NCBI GenBank assembly: GCA_000752215.1
Contig: CCFG01000011.1
Span: 140,111-204,110 of the forward strand
Direction of reading: 5' to 3'
Origin: a bacterium MS4
Lineage (GTDB): Bacteria > Bacillota > Clostridia > Oscillospirales > Acutalibacteraceae
Length of the DNA stretch: 64,000 nt
This document shows, in pieces, positions 19,140 to 28,662 of the stretch. A program made the translations under genes and the position numbers. Position 1 is the stretch's first letter. Every line of letters begins with the position of its first letter. The notes beneath the pieces were generated by a model, which searched no databases, had not been told where the DNA came from, and saw only the letters and a list, made by a program, of their open reading frames with translations.

Positions 19140-20216
19140 ATGAAAGCATTGCTGATGCTTGAAAATGGAATGACCTTTGAGGGAGCGGGTTTTGGCGATG
19201 AACATGACGTCCTCTGCGAGGTTGTGTTCAACAGCGCTATGTGCGGCTACACGGAACTGCTGACCGACCCGTCCTATGCGGGGCAGGGGGTTGTCATGAC
19301 CTATCCTCTCATTGGAAATTACGGCATCTGCTATGATGATACGGAATCTACAAAGCCGTGGCTGCGGGCCTTTATTGTACGGTCCGTTTCCGGCGCGGCC
19401 AGTAATTTCCGCTGTGACGTGGATTTGAACACCTTTTTGAAACAGAACCATGTTCCCGGCATTCAGGGCGTGGATACGCGCACCATTACGAAGGTGCTGC
19501 GTGAGAGCGGCACCATGCGCGGCATGATTGCTTACGGAGATCAGATTGATCCCGCGGCAATGAAAAAACAGATCGACGCCTTTGTGCTGGAATCCTGCGT
19601 CCCTCTTGTCAGCAGCGGGGAACAGAAGGTGTACGGCGACGGACCCGTTAAGATCGCTCTGGCGGATTATGGGGTGAAGAGCAACATTATCCGTTCGCTT
19701 GTGAGGCGCGGCTGTACCGTGAAATGCTTCCCGTACGACGCCTCTTTTGAGGATATGATGTCTTTTTCACCGGACGGCATCATGCTCTCCAACGGCCCCG
19801 GCGACCCGAAGGAGTGCACAAAGGCTATTTCCGAACTGAAGAAGGTGTATGCCCACGGCGTCCCAACCTTTGCGATTTGCTTGGGACATCAGCTGATGGC
19901 GCTTTCTCAGGGATTTGATACTTATAAATTGAAATATGGCCATAGAGGAATTAATCATCCGGTCAAGGATTTAAGTACCAACAGGGTGTATATTACTTCC
20001 CAGAACCACGGATTTGTGGTCAATGGTGACACAATCAATCCTTCAGTAGCCGACATCCGCTTTATCAGCATGAATGACGGCAGTATTGAGGGATTGAACT
20101 ATAAAAATGGAAAAGTGTTTTCTGTGCAGTACCATCCGGAAGCTTCTCCGGGCCCGCTTGACACAGGCTTTCTTTTCGATCAATTTCTCAAGCTGATAGG
20201 AGGAGGCCAGATATGA
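19140..20216 (+). CDS. carA: Carbamoyl-phosphate synthase, small (glutaminase) subunit
   Basis: 358 residues. Supplies ammonia from glutamine to CarB for carbamoyl phosphate (pyrimidines and arginine). The class I amidotransferase nucleophile Cys lies in FAICLGHQLMA and the His/Glu pair in YHPEASPGP. Start ATG 19140 is preceded only by a weak GGTGAT. No PyrR attenuator or arginine leader is evident in the 94 nt upstream. Its stop overlaps the carB start by 4 nt (ATGA). Confidence 0.95.
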   Translation: MKALLMLENGMTFEGAGFGDEHDVLCEVVFNSAMCGYTELLTDPSYAGQGVVMTYPLIGNYGICYDDTESTKPWLRAFIVRSVSGAASNFRCDVDLNTFLKQNHVPGIQGVDTRTITKVLRESGTMRGMIAYGDQIDPAAMKKQIDAFVLESCVPLVSSGEQKVYGDGPVKIALADYGVKSNIIRSLVRRGCTVKCFPYDASFEDMMSFSPDGIMLSNGPGDPKECTKAISELKKVYAHGVPTFAICLGHQLMALSQGFDTYKLKYGHRGINHPVKDLSTNRVYITSQNHGFVVNGDTINPSVADIRFISMNDGSIEGLNYKNGKVFSVQYHPEASPGPLDTGFLFDQFLKLIGGGQI

Positions 20217-23200
20217 AGAGAACAGATATCAAAAAGGTAATCATTATCGGCTCCGGCCCGATCATTATCGGTCAGGCCGCGGAGTTCGATTACGCCGGAA
20301 CGCAGGCCTGCCGCGCGCTCCGTGAAGAGGGCATAGAGGTTATACTGATTAACTCAAACCCGGCGACGATCATGACGGACAAGCAGATCGCCGATAAGGT
20401 ATATATTGAGCCTCTGACCGTTGAAACCATCAAAAAGGTAATTCTCAAAGAAAATCCGGACAGTATCCTTCCGACCCTGGGCGGCCAGAACGCGCTGAAT
20501 CTTGCAGTGGAACTGGAGGAGTCCGGTTTCTTAAAGGAAAACAACGTGGAAATGATCGGTACAAACGCCGACACCATCCGGATGGCGGAGGACAGGGAGC
20601 TGTTTAAGGAAGCTATGGAGCGCATCCAGCAGCCCTGCGCGCAGAGCGCCGTTGCGGAAAATATTGAGGACTGCGTCAAAATCGCGAGGAAAATCGGTTA
20701 TCCCGTTGTTGTGCGCCCCGCGTACACACTGGGCGGAAGCGGCGGCGGCATTGCGGCCGACGAAGAGCAGCTGCTCTCGATCGCAACACTCGGCCTGCAC
20801 CGCAGCCGCGTGAACCAGGTGCTGATTGAACGGTGTATTTCCGGCTGGAAGGAAATCGAGTACGAAGTCATGCGCGACCGCAACGGCAACTGCATCACGG
20901 TCTGCAACATGGAAAACTTCGATCCCGTCGGCGTTCATACCGGCGACTCCATTGTCGTCGCTCCCTGCCAGACGCTTGCGGATAAGGAAACGCAGATGCT
21001 CCGTTCCGCCGCGCTTGCCATCATCCGGGAACTGAAGGTGGAAGGCGGCTGCAACGTTCAGTTCGCTCTGAATCCGAAAAGCTTTGAGTACTGCGTGATT
21101 GAAGTAAATCCCCGCGTGAGCCGTTCTTCCGCGCTTGCCTCTAAGGCGACGGGCTACCCGATCGCGAAGGTGGCTTCCAAAATCGCGCTGGGCTATACGC
21201 TGGATGAAATTCAGAACGCCATTACAAAAAAGACCTTTGCGTGCTTTGAGCCGACGCTGGACTACTGCGTGGTGAAAATTCCGAGATGGCCGTTTGATAA
21301 ATTTGTTTACGCCAAGCGCAGCTTGGGTACCCAGATGAAAGCAACCGGCGAAGTCATGGGGATTGCCCCGACCTTTGAAGCGGCGTTGATGAAATCCATC
21401 CGCTCGCTGGAGCAGAATGTTTTCAGCCTGCTTGACCCCAATGTCCGCAGCCTTACGAACAGCGAGCTGGAGCAGCAGCTTTATGTCGTCGACGACCGGC
21501 GGCTCTGGGTGGTTTCCGAAGCGCTTAGGCGCGGCGTGGCCCCGGAAAAGATTCACGATATTACGAAAATCGATCTTTGGTTCCTTGATAAGCTGCTCTC
21601 GATCATCGAGGTCGAAAAAGCTTTTGCCACACGGCCGATTGACAAGGCCCTGCTTCTGAAAGCAAAGGATTTTGGATTTCTTGACAAAACCCTGTCGCAG
21701 CTAAGCGGCAAGACCGTAGAAGAAATCCGGGCAATAGAAGACGAGTGGGGCATTCATCCCATCTATAAAATGGTCGACACCTGCGCGGCCGAGTTCGACG
21801 CGGAAACGCCGTACTATTACTCCAGCTACGGAATCCAGAATGAATCCCTGCCGCAGAGCGACCGAAAGAAAATCCTTGTTATCGGTTCCGGCCCCATCCG
21901 CATCGGGCAGGGGATTGAGTTCGATTTCTGTTCCGTTCACAGTGTCTGGGCGCTGAGGGACCTTGGTTATGAAACCATCATCGTCAACAACAATCCGGAA
22001 ACCGTCAGCACGGACTTTGACATTGCCGACAAGCTGTACTTTGAGCCCCTGACGGAAGAGGATGTGCGCCATATTATCGATCTGGAAAAACCGGACGGCG
22101 CCGTCGTGCAGTTCGGCGGCCAGACCGCCATCAAGCTGGCCGGGGCCATTGAAAAAATGGGAATTCCGATTCTCGGGACCTCGTTTGACAGCATCGATGA
22201 GGCGGAGGACCGCGAGCGGTTCGACAAAATCCTGTTTGAATGCCAGATTCCGCGTGCCGATGGCCGTATGGTCTTTACCTGTGAGGAAGCCATCCGGGCG
22301 GCAAACGAGCTGGGTTACCCTGTACTTATCCGGCCTTCCTATGTGCTCGGCGGACAGGGCATGCATATCGCGTATGCCGACGAGGACATCGTCGAACAAA
22401 TCGGCATCATCAACCGGATTGCGCAGGAGCATCCGATTCTGGTGGATAAATACATTATGGGCACCGAGGTGGAGGTCGACGCCGTCTGTGACGGAATCGA
22501 CTCGGTCATTCCGGGTGTCATGCAGCATATTGAGCGTGCCGGTATCCATTCCGGAGACAGTATTTCCGTTTATCCCGCCATCGGCGTACCGAAGGATATG
22601 CAGGAGCTGATTGTGGAGTATACCCGCCGGCTCGCAAAGGCGCTGAAGGTCAAGGGACTGCTGAACATCCAGTTTATCGTCAAGGATCAGGAAGTGTATG
22701 TCATCGAGGCAAATCCGCGTTCCTCCAGGACCGTGCCCTATATCAGCAAGGTAACGGGTATCCCGATCGTACCGCTGGCTGTCGGCACCTTCTTTGGCAA
22801 GACTTTGCCGGACATGGGCTACCACTACGGACTGCAGAAGGAAAAAGATCTGATCGCTATCAAAATGCCGGTTTTCTCCTTTGAAAAGCTTTACGGGGCC
22901 GACGTCAACCTCGGCCCGGAGATGAAATCCACCGGCGAGGTGCTGGGAATCGCGCGTACCTTTGATGAGGCGTTGATCAAGTCGTTTTACGGCGCCGGTG
23001 TACACATGATTAAAAACGGCAGGGTGATTTTTACCCTGAAGGACAGCGATAAGGAAGAGGCTCTGCCCATTGCCAGAGGGCTTTACGACCTTGGATGGAC
23101 GATCTACGCTACGGCGGGAACCTCCGATTTTCTGAACGACCACGATATCCCGACCATCCGCACCAATAAGATCGGAACGGGCAGCCCGGATATCCTCGAC

Positions 23201-23428
23201 CATATTACCTCGGGCAAAATCGATCTGGTCATCAATACTCCGTCCCGCGGGGTGGTGCACAACAGGGACGGCTATAAAATACGCAGAAATGCGGTGGAAT
23301 CCGGCATTCCCTGCCTGACTTCGCTGGATACGGCCAACGCGTTCCTGACCTGTGCCCAGCACGTGGAAACCACTCAGCTTTCGGTGATTGATATCACGAA
23401 AGTTTCCAAGTTCCTGAACTTTATCTGA
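20213..23428 (+). CDS. carB: Carbamoyl-phosphate synthase, large subunit
   Basis: 1071 residues, full length. Two homologous ATP-grasp halves are visible: the first beginning KKVIIIGSGPIIIGQAAEFD at residue 5 and the second KKILVIGSGPIRIGQGIEFD near residue 552. An MGS-like allosteric domain occupies the C-terminus (TIYATAGTSDFLNDH). Metal/ATP residues in EVNPRVSRSSALASKATGYP and the equivalent EANPRSSRTVPYISKVTGIP are intact. AGGAGG precedes the ATG. Works with CarA in the cytosol. Confidence 0.96.
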   Translation: MKRTDIKKVIIIGSGPIIIGQAAEFDYAGTQACRALREEGIEVILINSNPATIMTDKQIADKVYIEPLTVETIKKVILKENPDSILPTLGGQNALNLAVELEESGFLKENNVEMIGTNADTIRMAEDRELFKEAMERIQQPCAQSAVAENIEDCVKIARKIGYPVVVRPAYTLGGSGGGIAADEEQLLSIATLGLHRSRVNQVLIERCISGWKEIEYEVMRDRNGNCITVCNMENFDPVGVHTGDSIVVAPCQTLADKETQMLRSAALAIIRELKVEGGCNVQFALNPKSFEYCVIEVNPRVSRSSALASKATGYPIAKVASKIALGYTLDEIQNAITKKTFACFEPTLDYCVVKIPRWPFDKFVYAKRSLGTQMKATGEVMGIAPTFEAALMKSIRSLEQNVFSLLDPNVRSLTNSELEQQLYVVDDRRLWVVSEALRRGVAPEKIHDITKIDLWFLDKLLSIIEVEKAFATRPIDKALLLKAKDFGFLDKTLSQLSGKTVEEIRAIEDEWGIHPIYKMVDTCAAEFDAETPYYYSSYGIQNESLPQSDRKKILVIGSGPIRIGQGIEFDFCSVHSVWALRDLGYETIIVNNNPETVSTDFDIADKLYFEPLTEEDVRHIIDLEKPDGAVVQFGGQTAIKLAGAIEKMGIPILGTSFDSIDEAEDRERFDKILFECQIPRADGRMVFTCEEAIRAANELGYPVLIRPSYVLGGQGMHIAYADEDIVEQIGIINRIAQEHPILVDKYIMGTEVEVDAVCDGIDSVIPGVMQHIERAGIHSGDSISVYPAIGVPKDMQELIVEYTRRLAKALKVKGLLNIQFIVKDQEVYVIEANPRSSRTVPYISKVTGIPIVPLAVGTFFGKTLPDMGYHYGLQKEKDLIAIKMPVFSFEKLYGADVNLGPEMKSTGEVLGIARTFDEALIKSFYGAGVHMIKNGRVIFTLKDSDKEEALPIARGLYDLGWTIYATAGTSDFLNDHDIPTIRTNKIGTGSPDILDHITSGKIDLVINTPSRGVVHNRDGYKIRRNAVESGIPCLTSLDTANAFLTCAQHVETTQLSVIDITKVSKFLNFI

Positions 23429-23506
23429 CAGCTCCATTCAAACAAATGGAGAAGAAAAATCCGCGTATTCAAATCATGGATATAAATGAGTTATAGGAGG
23501 AAAATA

Positions 23507-24214
23507 ATGATGAAAAAATGTGAGCTTCTCTATGAGGGCAAGGCAAAAAAGGTTTACGCAACGGATGATAAGGACTACTGCATCGTCGATTACAAGGATG
23601 ATGCAACTGCCTTTAACGGACAGAAAAAGGGGACAATCGTCGGCAAAGGCGTTGTCAACAACAAAATGTCCAATTATTTGTTCCAGCTGCTGGAAAAACA
23701 CGGCATCAAAACGCATTTCGTCAAAGAATTGAGCGACCGCGAAACGCTTGTAAAGAAGGTCAAAATCGTCCCTCTTGAGGTAATTGTCCGCAACAAAGCG
23801 GCCGGCAGCCTTGCAAAAAGGCTCGGTCTGGAGGAAGGCACCACGATGAAGACCACCGTGCTGGAATTCTGCTATAAGAATGATGAGCTGGGCGACCCGA
23901 TCGTCAACGAATACCACATTCTTGCCGCCGAATTTGCGACGAAGGAAGAAGTTGACCAGATCAGCGCCATGTCGCTGAAGATCAACGAAATCCTGAAAGA
24001 ATTTTTCCTCTCCGTCAACATAGAATTGATCGACTTCAAGCTGGAATTCGGCCGCTGCGCCGACGGGATTATCCTTGCGGATGAAATTTCCCCGGATACC
24101 TGCCGCTTCTGGGATGTCAGTACCCACGAAAAACTTGATAAGGACCGCTTCCGCAGAGATTTGGGCGGAGTGGAAGAGGCTTACGCCGAGGTAATGAAGC
24201 GCATCGGCTTATAA
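23507..24214 (+). CDS. purC: Phosphoribosylaminoimidazole-succinocarboxamide synthase
   Basis: 235 residues, typical bacterial PurC. ATP-dependent ligation of aspartate to CAIR in purine synthesis. The [12 protein letters not shown] loop at the N-terminus, [15 protein letters not shown] near residue 91 and SPDTCRFWD near residue 207 are diagnostic. ATG 23507 lies 6 nt after AGGAGG (23510 also possible). Overlaps purF by one nucleotide (TAATG). Confidence 0.95.
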   Translation: MMKKCELLYEGKAKKVYATDDKDYCIVDYKDDATAFNGQKKGTIVGKGVVNNKMSNYLFQLLEKHGIKTHFVKELSDRETLVKKVKIVPLEVIVRNKAAGSLAKRLGLEEGTTMKTTVLEFCYKNDELGDPIVNEYHILAAEFATKEEVDQISAMSLKINEILKEFFLSVNIELIDFKLEFGRCADGIILADEISPDTCRFWDVSTHEKLDKDRFRRDLGGVEEAYAEVMKRIGL

Positions 24215-25683
24215 TGTATGGGGATGGTGAGTATTTGAACAGCTCTGTGATGGATTACGATCTTTCCAAACCGCACGAAGAATGCGGCGTTTTCGGAATT
24301 TATTCCGACGGCGGGACGGCACCCGCCTACGCCGCCTACAACGGGCTTCTCGCTTTGCAGCACAGGGGGCAGGAAAGCTGCGGAATTGCCGTCTGCGACC
24401 GCGGGGTTATTTCCTACTCGAAGGACATGGGCCTTGTCACCGAGGCGTTCAACGATAAAATTCTGGACGACCTTGTCGGCCAGATGGCGGTCGGCCATGT
24501 CCGCTATTCCACTGCGGGCGGCAGCGTGCGCGAAAACGCCCAGCCTCTTGTCATGCGGTATATCAAGGGAACCCTCGCGATTGCCCACAACGGGAATCTG
24601 ACGAACGCCTACGAGCTTCGCCATGAGCTGGAACACAGGGGATGTATTTTTCAGACCACGATCGATACCGAAGTCATCGCCTATATCATAGCGCGGGAGC
24701 GTGTGGATGCTCCTTCGATTGAAGAAGCCGTCCGCCGTGCGCTTCCGAAAATCCAGGGCTCTTATTCCCTCGTGGTCATGAGCCCGCAGAAGTTGATTGC
24801 CGCGCGCGACCCGCACGGTTTTCGGCCTCTTTGCATTGGCAGGCTTGACAACTCCTATGTCTTTGCATCCGAAACCTGCGCGCTGGACGCGTGCGGGGCG
24901 GAATATGTACGCGACGTGGAGCCGGGGGAAATCGTTGTTGTGGACAGCAACGGCCTGCGTTCCATCAAGGACCCTGTAAGCGTGGAAAAATCGCTCTGTG
25001 TCTTCGAGTATATTTATTTTGCGAGAACGGACAGCTACATTGACGGAAAAAGCGTTTATGAAGCGAGAAAGGAAGCCGGACGCCTGCTTGCAAAGCAGAA
25101 CCAGGTCGAAGCGGATATTGTAATCGGCGTGCCGGAATCCGGGATTGACGCCGCGATCGGTTACAGCGAGGAATCTGGTATCCCTTATCAGAAGGGGATT
25201 GTAAAGAACAGCTATATCGGGCGGACGTTTATCAAGCCAAGTCAGTCCGAACGGGTGCGCAGTGTACGGATCAAGCTGAACGCGCTTTCCTCCTGCGTAA
25301 AAGGGAAACGAGTGGTCATGCTGGACGATTCCATTGTACGCGGAACGACCAGCGCGCGCATCGTCACCATGCTTAAAGACGCGGGGGCGACGGAGGTTCA
25401 TCTCAGGATCAGCTCTCCGCCCTTTTTGTGGCCGTGCTACTACGGAACGGACATTCCGTCCAAGGACGATCTGATCGCCTGCCAGCACAGCATTGAGGAA
25501 ATCGGGAAGATGAGCTTCGCGGATTCCATCGATTTTCTGCACCTTGACAATCTGCCGAAAATGATGGGCGGGTGCAGCGGCTTCTGCGACGCATGCTTCT
25601 CCGGGAAATATCCCGCGCCCGTGCCGGATTATCTGATTGCAAATAAGAATTACGACTACTGCACGCCGATCAAAAGATTCTAA
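24214..25683 (+). CDS. purF: Amidophosphoribosyltransferase
   Basis: 489 residues from the ATG, or 482 from an in-frame TTG at 24235 that has GGTGAG close upstream. Makes 5-phosphoribosylamine from PRPP and glutamine, the first step of purine synthesis. A propeptide precedes the N-terminal nucleophile Cys24 in HEECGVFGIY, so self-processing is expected. The PRPP loop is VVMLDDSIVRGTTSARIV. C-terminal cysteines in GGCSGFCDACFSGKYP fit the Bacillus-type enzyme with a 4Fe-4S cluster that senses oxygen. Confidence 0.95.
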   Translation: MYGDGEYLNSSVMDYDLSKPHEECGVFGIYSDGGTAPAYAAYNGLLALQHRGQESCGIAVCDRGVISYSKDMGLVTEAFNDKILDDLVGQMAVGHVRYSTAGGSVRENAQPLVMRYIKGTLAIAHNGNLTNAYELRHELEHRGCIFQTTIDTEVIAYIIARERVDAPSIEEAVRRALPKIQGSYSLVVMSPQKLIAARDPHGFRPLCIGRLDNSYVFASETCALDACGAEYVRDVEPGEIVVVDSNGLRSIKDPVSVEKSLCVFEYIYFARTDSYIDGKSVYEARKEAGRLLAKQNQVEADIVIGVPESGIDAAIGYSEESGIPYQKGIVKNSYIGRTFIKPSQSERVRSVRIKLNALSSCVKGKRVVMLDDSIVRGTTSARIVTMLKDAGATEVHLRISSPPFLWPCYYGTDIPSKDDLIACQHSIEEIGKMSFADSIDFLHLDNLPKMMGGCSGFCDACFSGKYPAPVPDYLIANKNYDYCTPIKRF

Positions 25684-25707
25684 TTTCCTGTTTGGAGGAT
25701 CATACTA

Positions 25708-27138
25708 TTGAAAAATACTTATGAATCACCGCTTTCGTCACGTTATGCGGACGACGAAATGAAATATTTGTTTTCACCGGATAAAAAATTCAGAACATGG
25801 CGCAGGCTGTGGATCGCATTGGCGCAGGCTGAAAAAGAACTCGGGCTGAACATCACGCAGGAACAGATCGATGAAATGATCCGGTTCCAGGACGATATCA
25901 ATTACAAGGTCGCCGAAGCGCGCGAAAAGGTGGTGCGCCATGACGTAATGTCGCACGTTTATGCCTTTGGGCAGCAGTGCCCAAAGGCCATGCCGATTAT
26001 CCATCTTGGCGCGACGTCCTGTTATGTGGGCGACAACACGGATATTATTATCATGACGGAGGCGCTGCGGCTGGTAAGAAACAAGCTGGTCGGCGTGATC
26101 CGCGTGCTTTCCAAATTCGCCGTGCAGTATAAGGACCTGCCCACGCTGGCGTTTACCCATTTCCAGCCGGCACAGCCCACCACGGTGGGCAAGCGGGCCA
26201 CGCTCTGGATTCAGGACCTGCTGATGGATTTGGAGGATGTGGAGTATCAGCTTTCCAAGGCGAAGCTTCTGGGCTCCAAAGGTACCACCGGCACACAAGC
26301 CAGCTTTCTGGAGCTGTTTGACGGCGACCACGAAAAGGTAAAAAAGCTGGACGAACTCATTGCCGAAAAGATGGGGTACACCTCCTGCTTTGCGGTCTCC
26401 GGCCAGACGTATTCAAGAAAGCTGGACAGCCAGATGCTTTCCGTTCTGAGCGGAATTGCGCAGAGCGCGGCCAAATTTTCCAATGATATCCGTCTTTTGC
26501 AGCATCTGAAGGAGATTGAAGAGCCGTTTGAGAAAAACCAGATCGGTTCCTCCGCGATGGCCTACAAGCGCAACCCGATGCGCAGCGAGCGAATCGCTTC
26601 CCTTTCCAGATATGTCATGATCGACAGCCTGAATCCGTACATTACGGAGGCGACGCAGTGGTTTGAGCGTACGCTGGACGATTCCGCGAACAAACGTATC
26701 AGTGTTCCGGAGGCGTTCCTCGCCGTGGACGGCATTTTGAACCTGTACGCGAACGTCGCGGACGGACTGGTCGTTTACCCGAAGGTAATCGAGCAGCACC
26801 TTTTAAGGGAGCTGCCGTTTATGGCGACGGAAAACATCATGATGGACGCCGTTAAGCGCGGCGCGGACCGCCAGCAGCTTCACGAAAGGATTCGGGTGCA
26901 TTCCATGGCCGCTTCCAAGGTGGTCAAGGAAGAGGGCGGGGAAAACGATCTGCTTTCCCGTATTGCCGCCGATCCGATCTTCGGCGTGACGCTCGAGGAG
27001 CTTTACGCGATCGTCAAGCCGGAAAAGTATGTGGGCAGGGCGCCGCAGCAGACCGAGGAGTTTATTGACGAAGTAGTCGGCAGGGCGATTGCACCTTATG
27101 AGTTTGTTCCCGATGAAAAAACGGAAATAAATTTATAA
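25708..27138 (+). CDS. purB: Adenylosuccinate lyase
   Basis: 476 residues. Fumarase/aspartase superfamily; acts twice in purine synthesis (SAICAR to AICAR, adenylosuccinate to AMP). The signature loop GSSAMAYKRNPMRSE near residue 286 with the catalytic Ser is intact; THFQPAQPTTVGKR near residue 150 holds the catalytic His region. TTG start with GGAGGA upstream. Length is longer than the ~430-residue Bacillus form and resembles the group found in eukaryotes and many Clostridia. Confidence 0.94.
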   Translation: MKNTYESPLSSRYADDEMKYLFSPDKKFRTWRRLWIALAQAEKELGLNITQEQIDEMIRFQDDINYKVAEAREKVVRHDVMSHVYAFGQQCPKAMPIIHLGATSCYVGDNTDIIIMTEALRLVRNKLVGVIRVLSKFAVQYKDLPTLAFTHFQPAQPTTVGKRATLWIQDLLMDLEDVEYQLSKAKLLGSKGTTGTQASFLELFDGDHEKVKKLDELIAEKMGYTSCFAVSGQTYSRKLDSQMLSVLSGIAQSAAKFSNDIRLLQHLKEIEEPFEKNQIGSSAMAYKRNPMRSERIASLSRYVMIDSLNPYITEATQWFERTLDDSANKRISVPEAFLAVDGILNLYANVADGLVVYPKVIEQHLLRELPFMATENIMMDAVKRGADRQQLHERIRVHSMAASKVVKEEGGENDLLSRIAADPIFGVTLEELYAIVKPEKYVGRAPQQTEEFIDEVVGRAIAPYEFVPDEKTEINL

Positions 27139-27182
27139 TTGATACAGAGAAATAGGAATTATTTTTTTATTGTTATTCTGCT

Positions 27183-27213
27183 TTGCTTTTCAGAATAAGT
27201 GTGATATTATAAT
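27183..27213 (+). promoter_or_regulatory. Candidate purA promoter
   Basis: TTGCTT at 27183-27188 and TATTAT at 27205-27210 (spacer 16), running into TATAAT at 27208-27213. It lies about 80 nt upstream of purA. A 6-bp inverted repeat (ATTCTG/CAGAAT) at 27175-27196 overlaps the -35 region. Confidence 0.4.
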
Positions 27214-27295
27214 TGAGTTGTTTCCATACTGCCTAAATTCGGCCGCAGGGCAGTTTTTCAGCAAATTCCGTAGCGGCACGGCGGAGTGAATGCAT

Positions 27296-28573
27296 ATGAT
27301 TAAAGCAATTGTTGGCGCAAACTGGGGAGATGAAGGCAAGGGTAAAATCACCGACGTCGAAGCAGCTCAGTCCGACATTGTCATTCGGTTTCAGGGCGGC
27401 AGCAATGCCGGTCACACCATTATAAACAACTACGGCAAATTTGCCCTTCATCAGCTGCCATCCGGTGTTTTTTACAGCCATATCACGAATATCATCGGCA
27501 ACGGCGTTGCGCTCAGCGTAGAGAATTTCGTCAAGGAATTGAAGGCGCTTCAGGAGCGCGGCGTTCCGAAGCCGAACATCGTTATTTCGGACCGCGCACA
27601 GCTGGTCATGCCATACCATATTCAACTTGATACGTTTGAGGAAGCGCGTCTTTCTTCCCATTCCTTCGGGTCGACAAAGTCGGGAATCGCACCTTTTTAT
27701 TCCGATAAGTTTGCGAAGATCGGTTTCCAGATCAGTGAGCTTTACGACGACGAGAGCTCTTTAAAGGAGAAGATCGACCGAGTCATTACGCTGAAAAACG
27801 TGCTGTATGAGCATCTGTATCACCAGCCCAAACTGACGGTGGATGAGATTTACAATCAGCTGATGGAATATAAAAAGCTGTTGGAGCCCTATGTAGCGGA
27901 TACGTTTTCCATTCTGCACAAAGCGGTTCAGGAAGGAAGAAATATCCTGCTGGAAGGACAGCTTGGCGCTTTGAAGGACCCCGACCACGGGATTTATCCC
28001 ATGGTTACTTCGTCTTCGACGCTGGCCGGATACGGTACCATCGGAGCGGGTCTTCCTCCTTATGAAATCAGGGAAATTATCGCGGTCGTAAAAGCCTACT
28101 CAAGCGCCGTCGGCGCAGGGGAATTTGTCAGCGAAATTTTCGGGGAACAGGCCGACGAGCTTCGCCGCAGGGGCGGCGACGGCGGTGAATTCGGCGCCAC
28201 GACCGGACGGCCGCGCAGAATGGGCTGGCTGGACCTGGTCGCTTCCCGGTACGGCTGCCAGGTGCAGGGCGCTACCTGCGTTGCATTGACTGTTCTGGAT
28301 GTACTGGGGTATCTGGATGAAATTCCGGTCTGCGTAGCCTATGAGCTGGACGGCGAACGGATCGATTCTTTCCCCCCGACCGTACGGCTGAAACACTGCA
28401 AACCGATTATTGAGACTTTGCCCGGCTGGAAATGCGATATCCGCGGGATCAGAAACTATGAGGATCTTCCGGAAAACACGCGCCGGTATATTGAATTCGC
28501 CGAGAAGGCGATCGGAGTTCCGATTAAGATTGTTTCCAACGGCCCTGCGCGTGAAGATATTATTTACAGATAA
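27296..28573 (+). CDS. purA: Adenylosuccinate synthetase, divergent type
   Basis: 425 residues. GTP-dependent joining of IMP and aspartate. The N-terminal GANWGDEGKGK loop with catalytic Asp12 and the later EFGATTGRPRRMGWLD segment are conserved. Several normally invariant stretches differ: GSTKSGIAPFYSDK where GTTGxGIGPAYxDK is usual, and VTSSSTLAGYGTIGAGLPP where the standard enzyme has VTSSNP with a different following loop. The retained catalytic Asp argues for a real PurA rather than a PurZ-type enzyme. ATG 27296 has GGAG 9 nt upstream; 27290 is too close to it. Confidence 0.85.
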   Translation: MIKAIVGANWGDEGKGKITDVEAAQSDIVIRFQGGSNAGHTIINNYGKFALHQLPSGVFYSHITNIIGNGVALSVENFVKELKALQERGVPKPNIVISDRAQLVMPYHIQLDTFEEARLSSHSFGSTKSGIAPFYSDKFAKIGFQISELYDDESSLKEKIDRVITLKNVLYEHLYHQPKLTVDEIYNQLMEYKKLLEPYVADTFSILHKAVQEGRNILLEGQLGALKDPDHGIYPMVTSSSTLAGYGTIGAGLPPYEIREIIAVVKAYSSAVGAGEFVSEIFGEQADELRRRGGDGGEFGATTGRPRRMGWLDLVASRYGCQVQGATCVALTVLDVLGYLDEIPVCVAYELDGERIDSFPPTVRLKHCKPIIETLPGWKCDIRGIRNYEDLPENTRRYIEFAEKAIGVPIKIVSNGPAREDIIYR

Positions 28574-28586
28574 GGTTCCCGTAATG

Positions 28587-28629
28587 GAGTGCCGACATTT
28601 CCGGTGGCAGTGTTGGCACTCGTTATTTT
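28587..28629 (+). terminator. Terminator after purA, in the glmS leader
   Basis: Stem GAGTGCC/GGCACTC extended by about 4 imperfect pairs, 13-nt loop, then GTTATTTTC. It occupies most of the 89-nt purA-glmS gap. No glmS-ribozyme core is present here. Confidence 0.6.
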
Positions 28630-28662
28630 CAGATTAAATTCTACCGGAGAAAGTGTGATACT

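Noticed and set aside
20213-23428. Frameshift or fusion in carB
   Set aside because: Both ATP-grasp halves and the allosteric domain are in one uninterrupted frame of normal length.
21701-23437. A 578-codon open frame on the minus strand across carB
   Set aside because: It is antisense to a fully conserved carB, has no ribosome site and gives a protein of biased His/Asp composition; a codon-bias shadow.
24181-25542. A 453-codon open frame on the minus strand across purF
   Set aside because: Mirror of purF codon bias; purF motifs are intact on the plus strand.
27296-28573. PurZ-type (2-aminoadenylosuccinate) synthetase
   Set aside because: The catalytic Asp of the GDEGKG loop is retained and the gene sits in an ordinary purine gene block with no phage genes.
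28574-28662. glmS ribozyme upstream of glmS
   Set aside because: The gap is only 89 nt and mostly a terminator hairpin; the ribozyme core sequence is absent.
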